Source: Fennellomyces sp. T-0311 (taxonomy: Eukaryota; Mucoromycota; Mucoromycetes; Mucorales; Lichtheimiaceae). Taken from it: DNA of 64,000 bases. The notes beneath the pieces were generated by a model, which saw only the letters and a program-made list of their open reading frames with translations, had not been told where the DNA came from and did no database searches. The DNA lies in contig JALLLT010000019.1 in assembly GCA_025266875.1 (NCBI GenBank), positions 186,001-250,000 of the forward strand, written 5' to 3'. Shown here piece by piece: positions 24,307 through 39,900 of the stretch; position 1 is the stretch's first letter; every line of letters begins with the position of its first letter. Position numbers and translations under genes: made by a program.

Positions 24307-24409
24307 TTTAAATAAATCGTTTAAATCACCTGGTTCCTTCCTTTTTTTTTATTTTATTCCTTTTTACTCCTTTTTTTTCCCCCAAAAAATACATCTTCTT
24401 TAAGCCATT

Positions 24410-25711
24410 ATGGGTGTGTTTAATCTGTTCCAGCCGCCAATAAAACAGCAGCCCGCCAACATGCTGCAGCCAAACAACAATGCCGCCGTGCAGGCCGACG
24501 TGCACGACGACGACAGCAACAACGACCGGTTTGTCATGATGGACGGTCGGCATAAGCACCATCTCTCCAGCCCCTCGCCAAACAGACTGGGGTTTCTGAA
24601 CGAGTTTGTGGACGGGTGGAAGGGCTGGATGATGGACAAACAGTCACCCGCCGACCTTGAGGAAGAGCGACAGTGCGTGGACAAGGCGCTGGACCGGCCA
24701 ACGACAAATTCCTACGTAACGCAAAAATGGGGAAATTGCCAGGATATCATTGGCAAGGGAGCCTACGGTAAAATCAGAGTGATCCAAAAAGACCATGCCC
24801 TTTACGCCGTCAAGGTCGCTACCCTTTTTCTCGCTCACTGCAGAACAGGAAAACACGGAGCGTGCTAACGTGCAAAAGTGTTTCCCTAGGAATTTAGACG
24901 AAGGAGCTCGGAAACATCGCAGCGATTCGTGCAGCGATTAACGTCGGAATACCGCATAGCGTCTGCGCTACGACATACCAATATGATCAGAACATTTGAT
25001 CTCTTGCCACTGAATGAAACGTCCCCCGTATTCTGTCAGGTGATGGAGTACTGTGACGGCGGGGATCTATTCTCACTGATATTCGAGTCCATCCACGGCT
25101 TACTGCCTGGCGAATACAACTGTTTCTTCAAACAGCTGATGCAAGGCGTGGCGTATTTGCACGAGCACGACATTTCGCACCGCGATCTCAAGCCGGAAAA
25201 CATCTTGTTGACGTGTCAAGGATGTCTCAAGATATCCGACTTTGGCTCGGCATCCAAGCAAACCAACGAACGCCACGGTGGATTGGTGGGTTCCGAGCCG
25301 TATATCGCGCCCGAACAGTTCGAACCTTACGCCTATGAGCCGAAATGGACAGATATTTGGAGCTGTGGTGTTATTTACATGGCAATGCGCACCGGTGAGC
25401 ACTTGTGGCACGTGGCAAGATCCGATGACGACGATTATGTTCGCTACATCAGGTTTAGGATGCTCATCGATGAGCAAAGGCAAAAGGTGCGCAAGATGCC
25501 TGCGCAGGATCGACAGCTGGAAATGCAGCGCGCCAGAGAGTCGATCAAGAGGCAGGCAAAGGAGGACGGCTGCGACGTGTTTCAAGGCCTCGAAATGCCA
25601 ATCAAACGGTTAATTTATCGCATACTGGACCCCAATCCATCCAAACGGCCGACGGCGCAGCAAGTGTTGGCGAACGAGTGGGTGGCCAGCGTTTGGGCCT
25701 GCCATTCCTGA
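24410..25711 (+). CDS. Ser/Thr protein kinase, Hal4/Hal5 (NPR-type) fungal family
   Basis: Two exons (24410-24814 and 24890-25711) give 408 aa; the intron falls exactly after the catalytic lysine (YAVK|EFRR). A disordered N-terminus of about 105 residues precedes the kinase domain. The Gly-rich loop is IGKGAYGKIRV, the catalytic loop HRDLKPENILL and the metal-binding loop SDFGSA. The activation segment is GGLVGSEPYIAPEQF, typical of the fungus-specific Hal/Npr kinases that tune plasma-membrane transporters and ion homeostasis. The C-lobe ends PSKRPTAQQVLANEWV. The donor is GTCGCT, a weak but acceptable site, supported by kinase-domain continuity. The Hal/Npr assignment is by motif resemblance. 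Confidence 0.92.
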
Positions 25712-25764
25712 GCCATTGTTGTAATCTGTATCATGTACATATCTATTTTAGTTTTTCTGTATCT

Positions 25765-26372
25765 TTATTTATGAACAAATCTCCGCCGAATCAACACTAC
25801 TACATATCCAATCAATCCCATCCATTGAAGCGCTAGAAATATCTGATTCCAGTAACAAGAAAATCAAAAAAGTATACTTTATACCAACTTACCATAAGCA
25901 AATGGAACAGATGGTCAGATATAGCATAGTAGCGTTGCATACAGCGGAAAAATGTTCTTCAGTAAGTATCATACTCTCCAGAGCTTCGTTATAGTCACCT
26001 ACCCAGTAAGAGTGGTTGGTGCTTCTACCCGAAGGCCACACCAACCACAATCGCCAACGATGTTGCTACCTGTACCGTGGCAAGACACAACACTTTTTAG
26101 GTTGGTACGCTGCCCTTCCACCAAGACAGCAACGGTGAAGGAAGGACACTTGATAAAAAAAAAAGTGAAAGTACAGCTGTCGTCAGCAATGTAACATCGT
26201 GTATTATTACCCAACCGCGACTTACTATGTGTGTCAAGGAATCTTGAAAATTGTTGTGGGCGTTTTCGTCACTTGAAACGTTACATGTAAGATTGGCATA
26301 CTCTAGGATTGAGATAAAATACATACAGCTCATTGTTACGAAAAATCCAAGGAACAAAGGTGCTTTGGCCAA
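25765..26372 (-). CDS. Small Cys-containing two-pass membrane protein, unknown function
   Basis: Four exons (26226-26372, 26003-26148, 25893-25956, 25765-25842) give 144 aa with phases 0, 2 and 0 all closing on a TAA, which is strong support for a real gene. An N-terminal hydrophobic segment (LFLGFFVTMSCMYFIS) could be a signal anchor. A loop of about 95 residues follows with sequons NLT and NVS and several cysteines (SVVSCHGTGSNIVGDCGWCG). A C-terminal helix (IFLALQWMGLIGYVVVLI) is followed by a basic tail RRRFVHK. No family is recognised. It is convergent with the kinase gene, with 53 bp between the two stops. Confidence 0.65.
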
Positions 26373-27416
26373 GCTGCGTATTTATACCTGAATACGGGTA
26401 AAATTAATCTGTGATTCATTGTTAAAACAGGTTCATCAGTAAAACTGGTTCATCGATAAAAGATTTTCAAGCGAAAAGGAAGCAGCCGATGATATATCAC
26501 AACGAAAACGGACACCATGCGATAAATAAATGCTGATGTGCCTACGTGCATTCATTCAGAACACAGCTCCACCCATCGCATCGCCGCAACAGCTGCATGG
26601 CAAGTAGGATACTGACGACACGGGATGGCATTTGAGTCTTCTCAGCTGTTGAAGTAAGTGTTGACTTAGCGGATGTTTATTCATAAATAAAGATACTGTG
26701 TGTATTGCTCGCCTTATCACGCATGATAGCACGCGCGTCATACTATAACTGACAAGTCCTACTTAACTACTACCGTTTCTTCTATTACCTACATAATAGG
26801 TTATAGAATTCGGGTTCTCAGTAGCAAAATACTTATTAACAGGAATTTTTAGCTGAAAAGCACTCTACTCACAGTGTATAAGAGGAGAAATCATGACTAT
26901 CAAGGAGACGCGCTGTATTGATTTAGACACAGATGTCAAATACCAACAAGACAGGTCTCCGCCATTTGCAAGATACAACGCTTGAGAATGGATGTGAGCC
27001 CCCCAGTCATCTTCCACCAAGAAAGTATGTTGTTTCATTTAGGCCAAAGACTCAGTAGCAAGATACCTCCTATGTATATTTTCAAGAAGCTTGTGACCAT
27101 ATAAGGTAATTCCAAAGACTTTCTTTTTTCCAAGTGACGTCGTCCTTTCTGCAAGTAACACGCAGGCTGTTCTCTTGTTTCTGTACATCTTGCGCACACA
27201 CACACACACGCAGACACCCCTTTTTTTCCCATTTATTCTTTGTTTCTTAGTTTTCCAAAGACACAACCTGCGCTTGCTCTAGAACAGACAAAAGAAAGGT
27301 CGATTTTCGCATTTGTTTTGAAACAAAAAGGTAATGCTCGATGCGCAGTAATGTTGGAAAAAAAAATAGTGCTGATCAAACGGGATACCATTGTTTCAGG
27401 CCCGAAAAACTCCAAG
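26373..27416. other. Intergenic region
   Basis: AT-rich, with only short unsupported ORFs. A (CA)n-like tract lies at about 27196-27212 and a T-rich tract before the FYRN/FYRC gene. Confidence 0.4.
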
Positions 27417-29008
27417 ATGGCGCTGAGCGTAGCAGACACGTTGAATACTGAACTGGACATGACCACTCGCATGACCGATACCTCCGAAGTAACCGAAGAG
27501 AAATACCAACTCCTTAAACGACGGCTCAAAGAAATTACTGAAGTAAAACGTAACATGAGCTCAGCAAGGCCTTCCAGAAACTAATGGATTTTGCAGAAAA
27601 ATGAAGTGTTGGCCAGTGACCTTAGCCGGGCAAAGAAGCGGCTACGACGGCTGGCGAAAGAGAAAAAGTATAAAGGAGTTCCAGGGGTTGTGCATTAAAA
27701 GGGGGCAGATTGTAATTGACGCCACTTCAGTATATTGTTAGAAAGGATCTGCCGGTACGATCGCTCTCGTGCGTTGGACGATTCTGCAAGCACAGTCTCG
27801 GATACGGTTGAACAACGTAACAGCAGCCCCCCTTTATTGATACGTTTACACAGCGTCAAAGCTAATTCAAGCCGTTATTAGATTCACCAGTTAACACCGA
27901 TCTATCACCTATACCATCCACTCCCTGGCACCATTATCCACCGCAGCCGGCCGCGCCTCCTCCACCTCCTCCTGCTCCTGCTCCTGCTCCCCTACTTTAT
28001 GAACCAACAGTCCCTCCGTCGCCACCACTTCCCCAACCTTCCGCATCGCCATCGTCCTCATCTTCCTCCAGCAGCCCGGTCCGTCCAAGAGTCGAAGTCA
28101 TGTTGCAGGATGGTCGCATGGTGCCTTCGTCTCGACCCAAACGAATGCGTCGCGGACCGGTCGAGCCGAAAATGAGACGAGTGCAACCCCTCGAGAAGGA
28201 TCCTGTCTCGGGCAAATACAAACTACCGGCCCGGGTCGGCATCCTCACCGTGCATTCCCTGGGGCGGGTCGTTCCGCTCCCGACTTACCACAACGATCGC
28301 TACATCTGGCCACCGGGATTTAAAGTGAGCAGGTAAAAATCACACCGCATGTGGATGTGGGAAAAGCAATTAAGCGCGGCGTCTGCTACAGGACTTATTT
28401 GAGCATGGTGAACCCCAATGCCAACACTGTATATACATGTTCGGTGGAAGAGAATGGTGAACAAGGGCCGAGGGTACAGTGGCAAAAGGAGAAATGTCGG
28501 GCTGTAACTGATGCGATCCGTAGTTTCGAGTGGTTGCGGATGACTGTCCGGATCAACCGATCATCGCCAATTCCGCCACCGGTGTGTGGACTGCCATTGT
28601 CAAGAGAGCCAATGAAATCCGCCACCGGGACCATTCCAACTCTGGTAAATAGAACAGGCGCGCGTAGCCAACATGGATGAACTAACCTACGCGGATGAAA
28701 CAGCGTCTGGACCGGACTATTACGGCTTCACACACGCAACAATTGCCAAGATGATCCAGGATTTGCCAGGAACGGAGAATTGCATCAATTATGTATGGCA
28801 AAAGTTCGGCGTGATGCACCAAAGGACTGCGGCAGGCGTTGCGGCGGCTGCGCAGAAGAAATTGACCAATTTGGAAATCATGGGAAGTGCAAACAAACGT
28901 CCGCCACCACTGCAGGAAAGAGAAGAGTTTCATGTCATGGAGCCTCCTGACGATCAAGTCAAGACGGAGGATGTTACTGTTATTCAAGTTCAACCGGATC
29001 AACCATAG
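27417..29008 (+). CDS. FYRN/FYRC-domain nuclear protein (TBRG1-like)
   Basis: Seven exons (27417-27542, 27597-27667, 27731-27816, 27882-28332, 28392-28473, 28524-28644, 28704-29008) give 413 aa. An N-terminal coiled coil (EEKYQLLKRRLKEITE, LSRAKKRLRRLAKEK, ILLERICRYDRSRALD) is followed by a Pro/Ser-rich linker. The FYRN half is VGILTVHSLGRVVPL and WPPGFKVSRTYLSMVNPN, and the FYRC half is FRVVADDCP, GVWTAIVKRANEIR and GPDYYGFTHATIAKMIQDLP. FY-rich domains occur in MLL/Trithorax proteins and in TBRG1; a coiled coil followed by FYRN-FYRC without PHD or SET domains is the TBRG1 arrangement. A chromatin-complex role is inferred. The acceptor for exon 3 was chosen at ttcag|TATATTG because the next AG breaks the helix frame. 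Confidence 0.9.
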
Positions 29009-29149
29009 AGTTTTGCATAGTCTGCGATTTGATATAAAAAGAAAAAAAAGTATGTGGAACGGTTGCCTGGGCAACAAAATTTATAAAGGCGCAGTGACCG
29101 TCTTTCTCTCTTTCTCTTTTCGACGTACCTTTTTTTTCCACAAGAGAAA

Positions 29150-31617
<2,468 letters not shown>

Positions 31618-34600
31618 ATTCCATCCCATAAATTTGCATCTTACTCTGTCGTACAATACACACACACAACCACCACCTGCATGAAATGAAATACCTCTTT
31701 GCCGTTATGTACCTACATTTCTGTCTCTGTCGTAATCTGCGACATTCATCATATGTGCCTATCAGTGAAACTTGCCTTTTGAAATCTGGCAAAAGTATCC
31801 GTAGGGGCTATTGCATGTGTGTTCTGTCGCACTAGCTACGTTGGAGCTATCCTGAACGAGCTGTCTCCGGATTGCTGACCTAGACGCTGCCAGACCTCAG
31901 ACCTGGACTTGGTGGTGATGCCTATCATCCATTGGAAATACGCCAATGGATCTCCATCTTCCGTCGTGTCTGCGTCGAATGATCGGATAACGCGCCAGAG
32001 GGGTCAATTGAAAAGGCATGCTTAGTATAATGTATTGATAGTAGCATTCGGTCAGATAGCGTCGAGCCTTGCCGAAAAGAATATTCGCAAAACGCGGCGT
32101 GTGAATAGAGTGGGTGACCCTCAATCTACCCGTCTTCTATGTAGTATCTAGATCTCTCGTTTGGTCCAGCGCGAGGACCCACGTCTAGTACCAGAACGAC
32201 CTGAATGTAACTGCAGGACGGGATGCGCATCAACATGGCTTCGATGCCCACGGATATTTCGGGCATTCTCAGTGAATCAAATAGCGCGTACTGAGCAGCA
32301 TGGACGCCATCTACGCCCGTCCACGATGGCATATGGATCTCACAGCGTCGTTTGACGCACCGGATGGGCACGGTTTTTTTTTGTCCGGACCAGCAGATGT
32401 TCTAAAGCACAGAATGCTCGGATCAGCTTCCGCCAATAACGCACAAAAACTGGCGTATCACTGATTTCAAAGGATGATACTTTCTTGATTACTTCTTGCT
32501 TTTTCCTCTAGGTCGTTTTGGTTAATGTCAATTTTGTCGTACCGAATGTGCGTGAAGCCAAACTCCCTGCAGATTTGCCGAACGACATTGTTGAACCTAA
32601 CATTGGCGGATTCTGGCTACCTACTGTTCATGCCTGGCTTGGAGAGGATCGTGTGCTCACGGACATTGGAATTCCGAGAATAGAATTAGGCGTACGATAG
32701 CGCGCAATATCCTTTGTGCTTTACTTCATGTTCTCGCACGGGTTTCATATCTTTGGCATTGGACTAGGCGATACTTAGGAGCCAATAGTTCTTGGCCAGA
32801 GTGATAGGTAACGCCCATTCTATACGGAAAGCTTCAGCAGTCCGTTATTATTTTTGTGCATTGTAGGTACGATCCATGCACCTTACGCACTTTGGTACAG
32901 AATGCTGCTGTAATTATACTTGCAGGTGGAGATATGTTTAAACGGTTAGCTAAACTTATGAAGTAGATGGCCGAGCAGATAAAGACACTTAGGACACTAT
33001 ATACATATATCAAGTTCTTTGGTATGACTAGTTTTGTAAATTTACTGCACACACATGTTGCTGCCTAAGCCGAACGTGTGTTGACTTAGTTTACCCGTAC
33101 TTTGATAAATAAAACAGCAAGCGAACGAACAATCATCAAAGAGCGCCTGGAAGCAAGTTCATCTAAAATGCCATAAGTTGGTAGCTAAAAGATATATATG
33201 TCATCACCTATAATATATACATTTATGCACGCTTTGAGCTACGGAATGCCAATGAAATATTTCATACGGCTTGACATACAGAGTGTAATCCGTATGTAAA
33301 TTCGTAAACAGCAATTGGTCAAGTAGGACCGCTGATTGATGCAGTGCTCCTGCGCGTACTCTAAATGAATACGCAGTATGATCTACGGCTTTCCAAAAAT
33401 GTTGTATTAACTATGCGTTTACCGATACGCTTCGTTTCGATGAAACGCCGCAGGTTCACGGTATACGGTTTTCTTACAATAAACACAGATGCAAAAAAAA
33501 AGTGATGCGCGCATTATCGACTTTGGAAACGAACAGTGAACAAATGAACCACGTGTTGGGTTTACCAATACCGTGGCTATATTTGTTACATCTGAACTAG
33601 GATATGACAGGTCTACGACCAATGCAAATTGATTGGTGCGTATCCTTTACAAAAGTGATAATATCGATGCTCTAGTATGCAAAGCCTGGATGTACTTTCA
33701 AATCAGTAGATGTATTAAGTATATACTACTTTTTTACTTACAATATCCACATAGGATGCGGAAGAGGAGAGACCATGCAATGCATGATGCCAAGACATTT
33801 TGGTGTATGTACTTGCTGAAATCGAAGGACGTAATTGTCAAGTTCATACATGGACGCTTTCTTTCGAGCAGTAGCAGTATATATATTCCTACGTATGCTA
33901 ATCACTCTTGGACATCAGAGTTTATTTCTCTCTCTTCTGGTTCTCGGTGATAGTAAGTTTTCCTATATTTACGAGCACGAGAAAAAAGCCTCTTTATCCC
34001 GTACAGGATCACAATCATCTGATTTCAATTCTCGCATACTTAACAACCATATTTAGGGAGTAGCATAATGATTGTCTACAGTGAATTACTCGCTGAGGAC
34101 ATCGTTTGTCAAAGGTACTTTGGTGAACTCCTGGTGACACACATAAAAAATTCTCGGATTGCTTGGGGCTATCATGATATTGTTTCCTATCCTGATTCTG
34201 GCAATTCATCGGCATCAGCATTTCTCATCACTCATAAAAAAACCCGCCGCGTAACTCAGGGAAGTTTTTGCAAAAATGTACATAATTCATTCCTCAACGT
34301 ATGAAGCTATCCTCAATGTTCCACTATGTCTTCCCTACATCGGGATATAAAGTGCTCAGTTATACACATGTCCTCAAGGTACGGTTGGATATAACCCTTC
34401 GGACGCAAGTATCTGCGACCTCCAACTATCTTGAAATGCACGCTAGCTAGTACTTTACTTTGTATTGATTTGGTCCAAAATTTGTTTTCAACTTTGATGG
34501 ATCATCTCATGTATCAAAAAAAAGACCGCGCATGGCGCGAACGCTTTTTCATAAAGGGAAACATGATCAGCTGCGGTTGTTGGCCATCGAAACCTGTGAT

Positions 34601-36479
34601 CCGCGCTGTGAATTGTTTTTGTAACGTGTGATATTCTTTGTTTTGGGAAGTAAATGGCTTCCAGATGCACAATACGTTGCATATTTAACCCACAGACATA
34701 TTTTACTTTCTTTTAAAGATGTAACAACCAAACAAAACCAACTAATAATGGTAACCGATCGGATGTTTGCACCAGTGAAGTGATGAAAGAATAGCGGGCA
34801 ATATAAGTGAAAAAGGAATGCGGCAGTGGGAAAATAAAGGCAGTGTACCAAATCTTTGCATCCTTTTTCTTTAGCTTTTGCAATGAGCAAGAATCAAGCT
34901 GTAAGCTGTTCATTCTCATGAGTAATACGACATTCATCCTGATCAAACGGTTACATTGATTGCTTCAGAGCACTGGCCCATCCCCTCGTCGTGGCTGGCA
35001 GGGCCAATGTAAATTTGACACTCATCCTATGCATATATGACATGTGTCTTGAATATTTGTGACATAGTACACACACGCATGTTCGTGTGTCGAAACGACA
35101 TATGTTTATACACGGTCATACAGAAAGTAAAAATTTACTGGCCCAGGCATAGGGTACAGGTCTCATTCTGCCGGTATAACCAACGAAGCTCATCAGGAAA
35201 ACTTTTGTTTAAATCCATATTCGTTTGTGGGTGCGCGGTCATGACTTCGATATAGTCACTTTTGACAGCAGATTTTGCCTATTTTAAGTATAAAGCTCCA
35301 ATATAAGTTTCATTACGGCGTAAGATGTCCCATAGCATCGGCAAGCAAGCTCCCAGCCTTTACTCTGTATGTAATACTGTACGTCAAAATATTGATTTCT
35401 TTGTCCAATGCATACCAAATAGTTAAAGAAATAACAACCGCACATTAGCTTGCCCCCATGGCTATTTGCTTCTGTTCGTCTTGTACAAAAATCCAGCTCT
35501 CCTTCGTCTTACATCAAAGGTTGTTCTTTCCTTCCTTTTGTAATAATTTGACAAAAATTTGTAAGCATAGAATTTCTGCCACCCTCCGTTTAACGTTGGC
35601 GCAAAGTTGCAGTTCGGGTCACTGCAGTATACTCGTGGTGCAATAAGTTTGCTTCGGTGTTTAACCGTGTTCAGTACTAGGCAGTCAGTCTGCTCGAATT
35701 TTCCTGTTTTACATATGTATATATAAGAAAAATAACGCACGCGTTTCTTCAATGAGCCTGGTAGTCTTCATGCTACGCACTGATTCTCCATCACACGACA
35801 ACGAGCAGAAGTATAAAAGATTTCAAGCGGCGACACGTGAGTGTGTGATCTTGTTTGAAACAGGATGTCTGTGCGTCGTTGGACGGACTTCAGTCGGCAT
35901 GACGACAAAGAGCAGAACCGCCCAAGTCGTACGAGGACTCCTCCCAGGCACTTTACACGTCTTGGCCTTCCTTCGCTCGTTCTTTGCAGTGTCGGCGAGC
36001 TCAACCAATGGAAGGGCGGCATCTCAAAGTCGAAGGCAGCATAAATAACAAAAGCCACTGTTTTGGGCGAGTCAATCTTTCCCGCGAACTCCACACTTGG
36101 TCCATTGCACGTAAGTCAAACATGCACAGTCTTCTCTAATCGATCCTTTGTTTGTTTTTGTCAGGCTTCCCTTGATTCTGGTTTCCCTCATTTTGGTCTT
36201 CCTGACTTTGACCGTGAACTCTATGTTTCTCTTTGGTAAGCCAAGTCTGCGTAGTTTACTGCACGCGATCGCTCATTTCTGTTCCTGTCAAGCTCCATTC
36301 ATTCCTGGTCTTGATGGTTCTTTCACTCTTTGGCGATTCTCACGGGCTTGTCACAGTAACGCGTGCTTGCATTGCGACCCGCTGGACATCTCACCCGCTA
36401 GTGATGCATCTTTCCATGATGAACTTGAGTCCATGAGAAGAGTCTTGTCCTTGGTTAGTACGGTTTTCCGAGCCTAACA
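31618..36479. other. Gene desert, first part
   Basis: Nearly 5 kb without a supportable gene. Short protein-like islands exist, for example minus-strand 31900-32100 (FANILFGKARRYLTECYYQY) and plus-strand 32518-32700 (a 60-codon frame after a good acceptor, ttcctctag). They cannot be joined or assigned and look like transposon relics. The rest is AT-rich. Confidence 0.4.
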
Positions 36480-38400
36480 CCGTAGGCACAGTACTTACGA
36501 CGCGCTTCCGGCTGGTTTGTGTGGTCCCATAAGGTGATATTCATGTATGTTTGCTTCGGCATTCGATCGGTTCCCTCCCTGACGGCTGCCATGGAAGCTA
36601 GTCTTTGGACTGGCAGACATGGTATCCTAGCACGGCCCCTGAGAAGCGTGGACTTTGTTGGCCGATTCGGGAGGTTAGCCACTGACGGATAGCATCATAG
36701 CATCCATCTCTTCCACTGCATCAGTCAGGTAAAAGTCACCAGCGGGTTTCTTCGGGTCTTTCTAAGTTATTTCTTTTCATAGTCTTCTTGCCCGTCATGG
36801 CAGAGTAATCCGCTGAAAGGTCGCTGCGGGTGGGTCATACCTCATCCACTGTCTTGGACTGATGGATGTGTCTGAGAACGTTGTGGCCTGGCGCAGCATT
36901 ATGATCTATCAAGCTGTGTTTGCTCTGCCTGTTTTCCTCCCGGTTCATGACCGTCCAAGGATGCCGTCGTCTCTCCGTTTCAAACACAATGCCAGGTAGT
37001 TGTTCACCAAAGAAGCCCAATCAACATCGTTCTTATACCCATCCATCAATCAGCTTCAAGGACTTGCCAGACGATGATACGGCACTGTACGAGCTTTGAA
37101 ACCCCGGCTGAATTTCATAATCCTGCGCGCGCCTACTACGGTCGTGTCAACTCTTGTTTCCAGCGCCCTCATTTTGTCCACGAGGTAAGTAATCGTGCCT
37201 TCTCTCTGCCGCCGCTTGCTGATCGTCCGCTTTTTGTATGGAAAGGTGCTTTATTGTCGCGCGAGCATTGTCACCAGGCACATTGTTCGAGGTGTTGGCG
37301 CCGCTTGTTGTGGCCATTCCGTAAGTAATTCAGCACTTCGTAGTTGTTTCTAATCGCTCATTCCATTTCTTTGCGCAGGAGTGTGTCCCCCCAACTCCCA
37401 ATGGCGTCAGGTATAACTACTAACATAGAGTTCTTTCGGGGACAGCGCTGCGAAGTTGACACGAGGTGAGCCTAATGGCGCACACACGGAGGGCCGTGCT
37501 TTGCTTTCTCAGAGTGATCTCCGGATCGCCAGTTGAACAATATAGGCTCAGTTGTGGACCCCTGGTCGTACCTCTTCCGCTTTGCTCTCTCAACAGGCAA
37601 ATGGCTAGGATTTGCTGTAACGTTGTGACCTGAGGCAGCCTGGCCCTGTCAACTTCTTCAGCGTTTGCCTTGGTTGCTTCAACCGTTCTACCATGTCCGT
37701 CTGTTCAACCAGCGGCTCTGCTTCCACAACGAAAATTCGGCCCGGCGAGTAGTCATGGACAGTGCACACCACGTCCCTGCTTGCGGCATGCCGTGTGAGA
37801 GCGCGGTCATATATGTGGGCTTGCAAACCGGTCCCTCCCGTTCTGGTCATCATGGAAGTGGTCTTCGGACTGGCTGAAGTGGTGGCCCAGCGAGCCCCCC
37901 GAAAGCTTGAAGTGCACGGCGAGCCAGACATGGGACGCGTTCCAGCTTCCAAGGCCGTGCTTCCATTGCGACAATCAGGTAAAAGCACTCGAGCGTTTCT
38001 CACGGGTTGTTCTAATTCTTCTTTTTTTTTGTTTATTTGTCTGACACTGCAAATAACTTTTGGTGAATTTTGGTGAAGTGATTAAACATAAGCTTTTTGA
38101 CCGCTCGAGTTACCCAAAATGGTGGTACAAGTGGTTAAGAAGCTTATGTCTGACCACTGTAACCACTTTTAACCATCAAAATTATTTGCAGTGTGAGGGA
38201 GAGGGCCTCTCGGCTCGCCTGAGGTGGCACCTCTTTCTGCATGGTTCCAGCGAACACTCGCCTGAACAGTTGCTGTGAAGAAGCCTAATGGGCCGGAGGA
38301 GCTTTTTGTTGAATCCGCACCCCTGGTCGTACCTTGTTCCACATCCTTGATGGGTCGTAGGGACATGTCTGAGACGTTGTGGCCTGAGGATATTCCTGTG
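36480..38400. repeat. Degenerate duplicated block
   Basis: Two diverged copies of one sequence can be aligned by eye. Each has an ATGGAAG..GTCTTyGGACTGGC segment (about 36591 and 37852), a TCAGGTAAAAG tract followed by CGGGT..TTCTA (about 36726 and 37976), and a motif gtcRtacct ... acgttgtgRcctg. That last motif appears at about 36833, 37568 and 38326. Reading frames are not conserved between copies, so this is decayed or non-coding. A MITE has inserted in the second copy. Confidence 0.45.
38045..38193. mobile_element. CACTG-ended MITE (CACTA-like)
   Basis: A 149-bp element begins CACTGCAAATAACTTTTGGTG and ends with the near-exact inverted complement (..CAAAATTATTTGCAGTG). It is flanked by a 3-bp TGA direct repeat. 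An internal inverted pair around aacataagctt makes the whole element almost palindromic. CACTA/EnSpm elements have CACTR ends and 3-bp target duplications, which fits; assignment to that superfamily is inference. It has no coding capacity. Confidence 0.75.
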
Positions 38401-39900
38401 ATGCAGTAAGGTAGAGTTGTTGATGTGGATCCAGCATATACACAAGCGTATAGGCGACGGTCCAGACTGTTCTTCTATCGGTAATTTCAGCTTCAAGTCG
38501 TATGTCTTCTTATTGATGACGGTATATGTATAGGTCAAGCGCACAAGATTACCATTTGACACACATAACAATCGAGACCTCTTATTTACGGGCCAAAGCA
38601 ACTTCTCTTCCTTCTTGCTGTTTATGTCAACAAAGTGCATATTTCTCCTCCAAAATATCATCATGGCCAATCTGTACATTAAAGCAACTGCTTCTCCCAT
38701 CTTACTACATTAAAATGCATGTACTTTTATGTTTCCTTCCAAATATATTTCTATCCAAAATTATGCTGAGAGGGTTCATGTTCTGTCTGTGGTCTGACGA
38801 GCCATTCTTGCATTGTGAACAGTAGTTCGTATAAAGCACTTATCGATGTATTATCATTCATCCATCGCTCACTTCTCTAGTACTTGACTGTACATGTATT
38901 TCAAACGTATGCAATGTACTCATCCATCATGTCCGCAATGAAATAGTGTATGAGATCTTTCGTAGAGCGTACCAAATCCTGCACATAATGTGATGGATCA
39001 AAATGATGGCTATAGTTTCCGAATCAATTAGATGCTTACGTTTACTCGAAAGTTGTTAATACGTACTCATGACAAGGGCGTTGTCGAGTTAATTAGGCTT
39101 GTGCAATACAATTGTTGATCATGCTCATTAGTGTTTTTTTTTACAGTACTGTGTCGATGGGTACGGGCCGTAGACGACTTCATCATATTTTGTGTTGGCA
39201 AATGTGCAGGTTCAGTGAGTTCGGTAGATGAAAAGCGCAACGTGACCCATTCCATAATGATAAAGAAGTCTCCTTTCTTTCTCAGTCAGCAAAAGCACAC
39301 GTTTCCTTTCCATAAAACCGTGCGAATAAATGTGCCCATATTAGTATATCTAGTGCAGCCTCGTTGTTAGTAATGGTACTTACCATACCTAATATCTCAA
39401 GGCGCATTCGCGGTCGGAATTCCCAAATATTACATGAATCGAATAGCAAACGCATATATAAGAGCGGCTACACCGTATGATATAAACGCTACATTTCTCT
39501 TCCATTCGTTCTATTTTCAACGTATTATGTAAGCCTATAGTTTCCTTTCGCACACCCTCCCTGCATATTCCATCATACGCAATTGGCTGGCGGAGGAATA
39601 TGAAGGACGTCTTAAAAACATGTGAATTAACCCGTGTGTATGTAGTTTTGGCTATATTGCGTTGTGGAGTTCATTCAACATTGATGTTGCTAGTTGAATT
39701 GCACTTGTGGTATCAATATTATTTGAGTTGAGGCAGCAGATTGCATCTTTTGAAAGGAAACGTGTCTGATGACAGCGAATGTCACAAGGCACATGCGGAA
39801 AAAGTCTTTAGAAAAGGTTCAAGTATTCAAAAATAATAGTCAAGTAAGCTAAAACCTTTCACTTGCATTGAAACTTGCCGGAAAAATTTAGAAAGATATG
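38401..39900. other. Gene desert, middle part
   Basis: No gene, RNA or repeat that I can support; AT-rich sequence with scattered short ORFs. Confidence 0.4.

Noticed and set aside
32518..32700. Last exon of an unknown gene after a good acceptor site
   Set aside because: No upstream exon could be joined and the 60-codon frame matches nothing I know.
35752..36094. Overlapping ORFs on both strands (about 100 codons each)
   Set aside because: Opposite frames over the same bases, no family signal and no extension by splicing.
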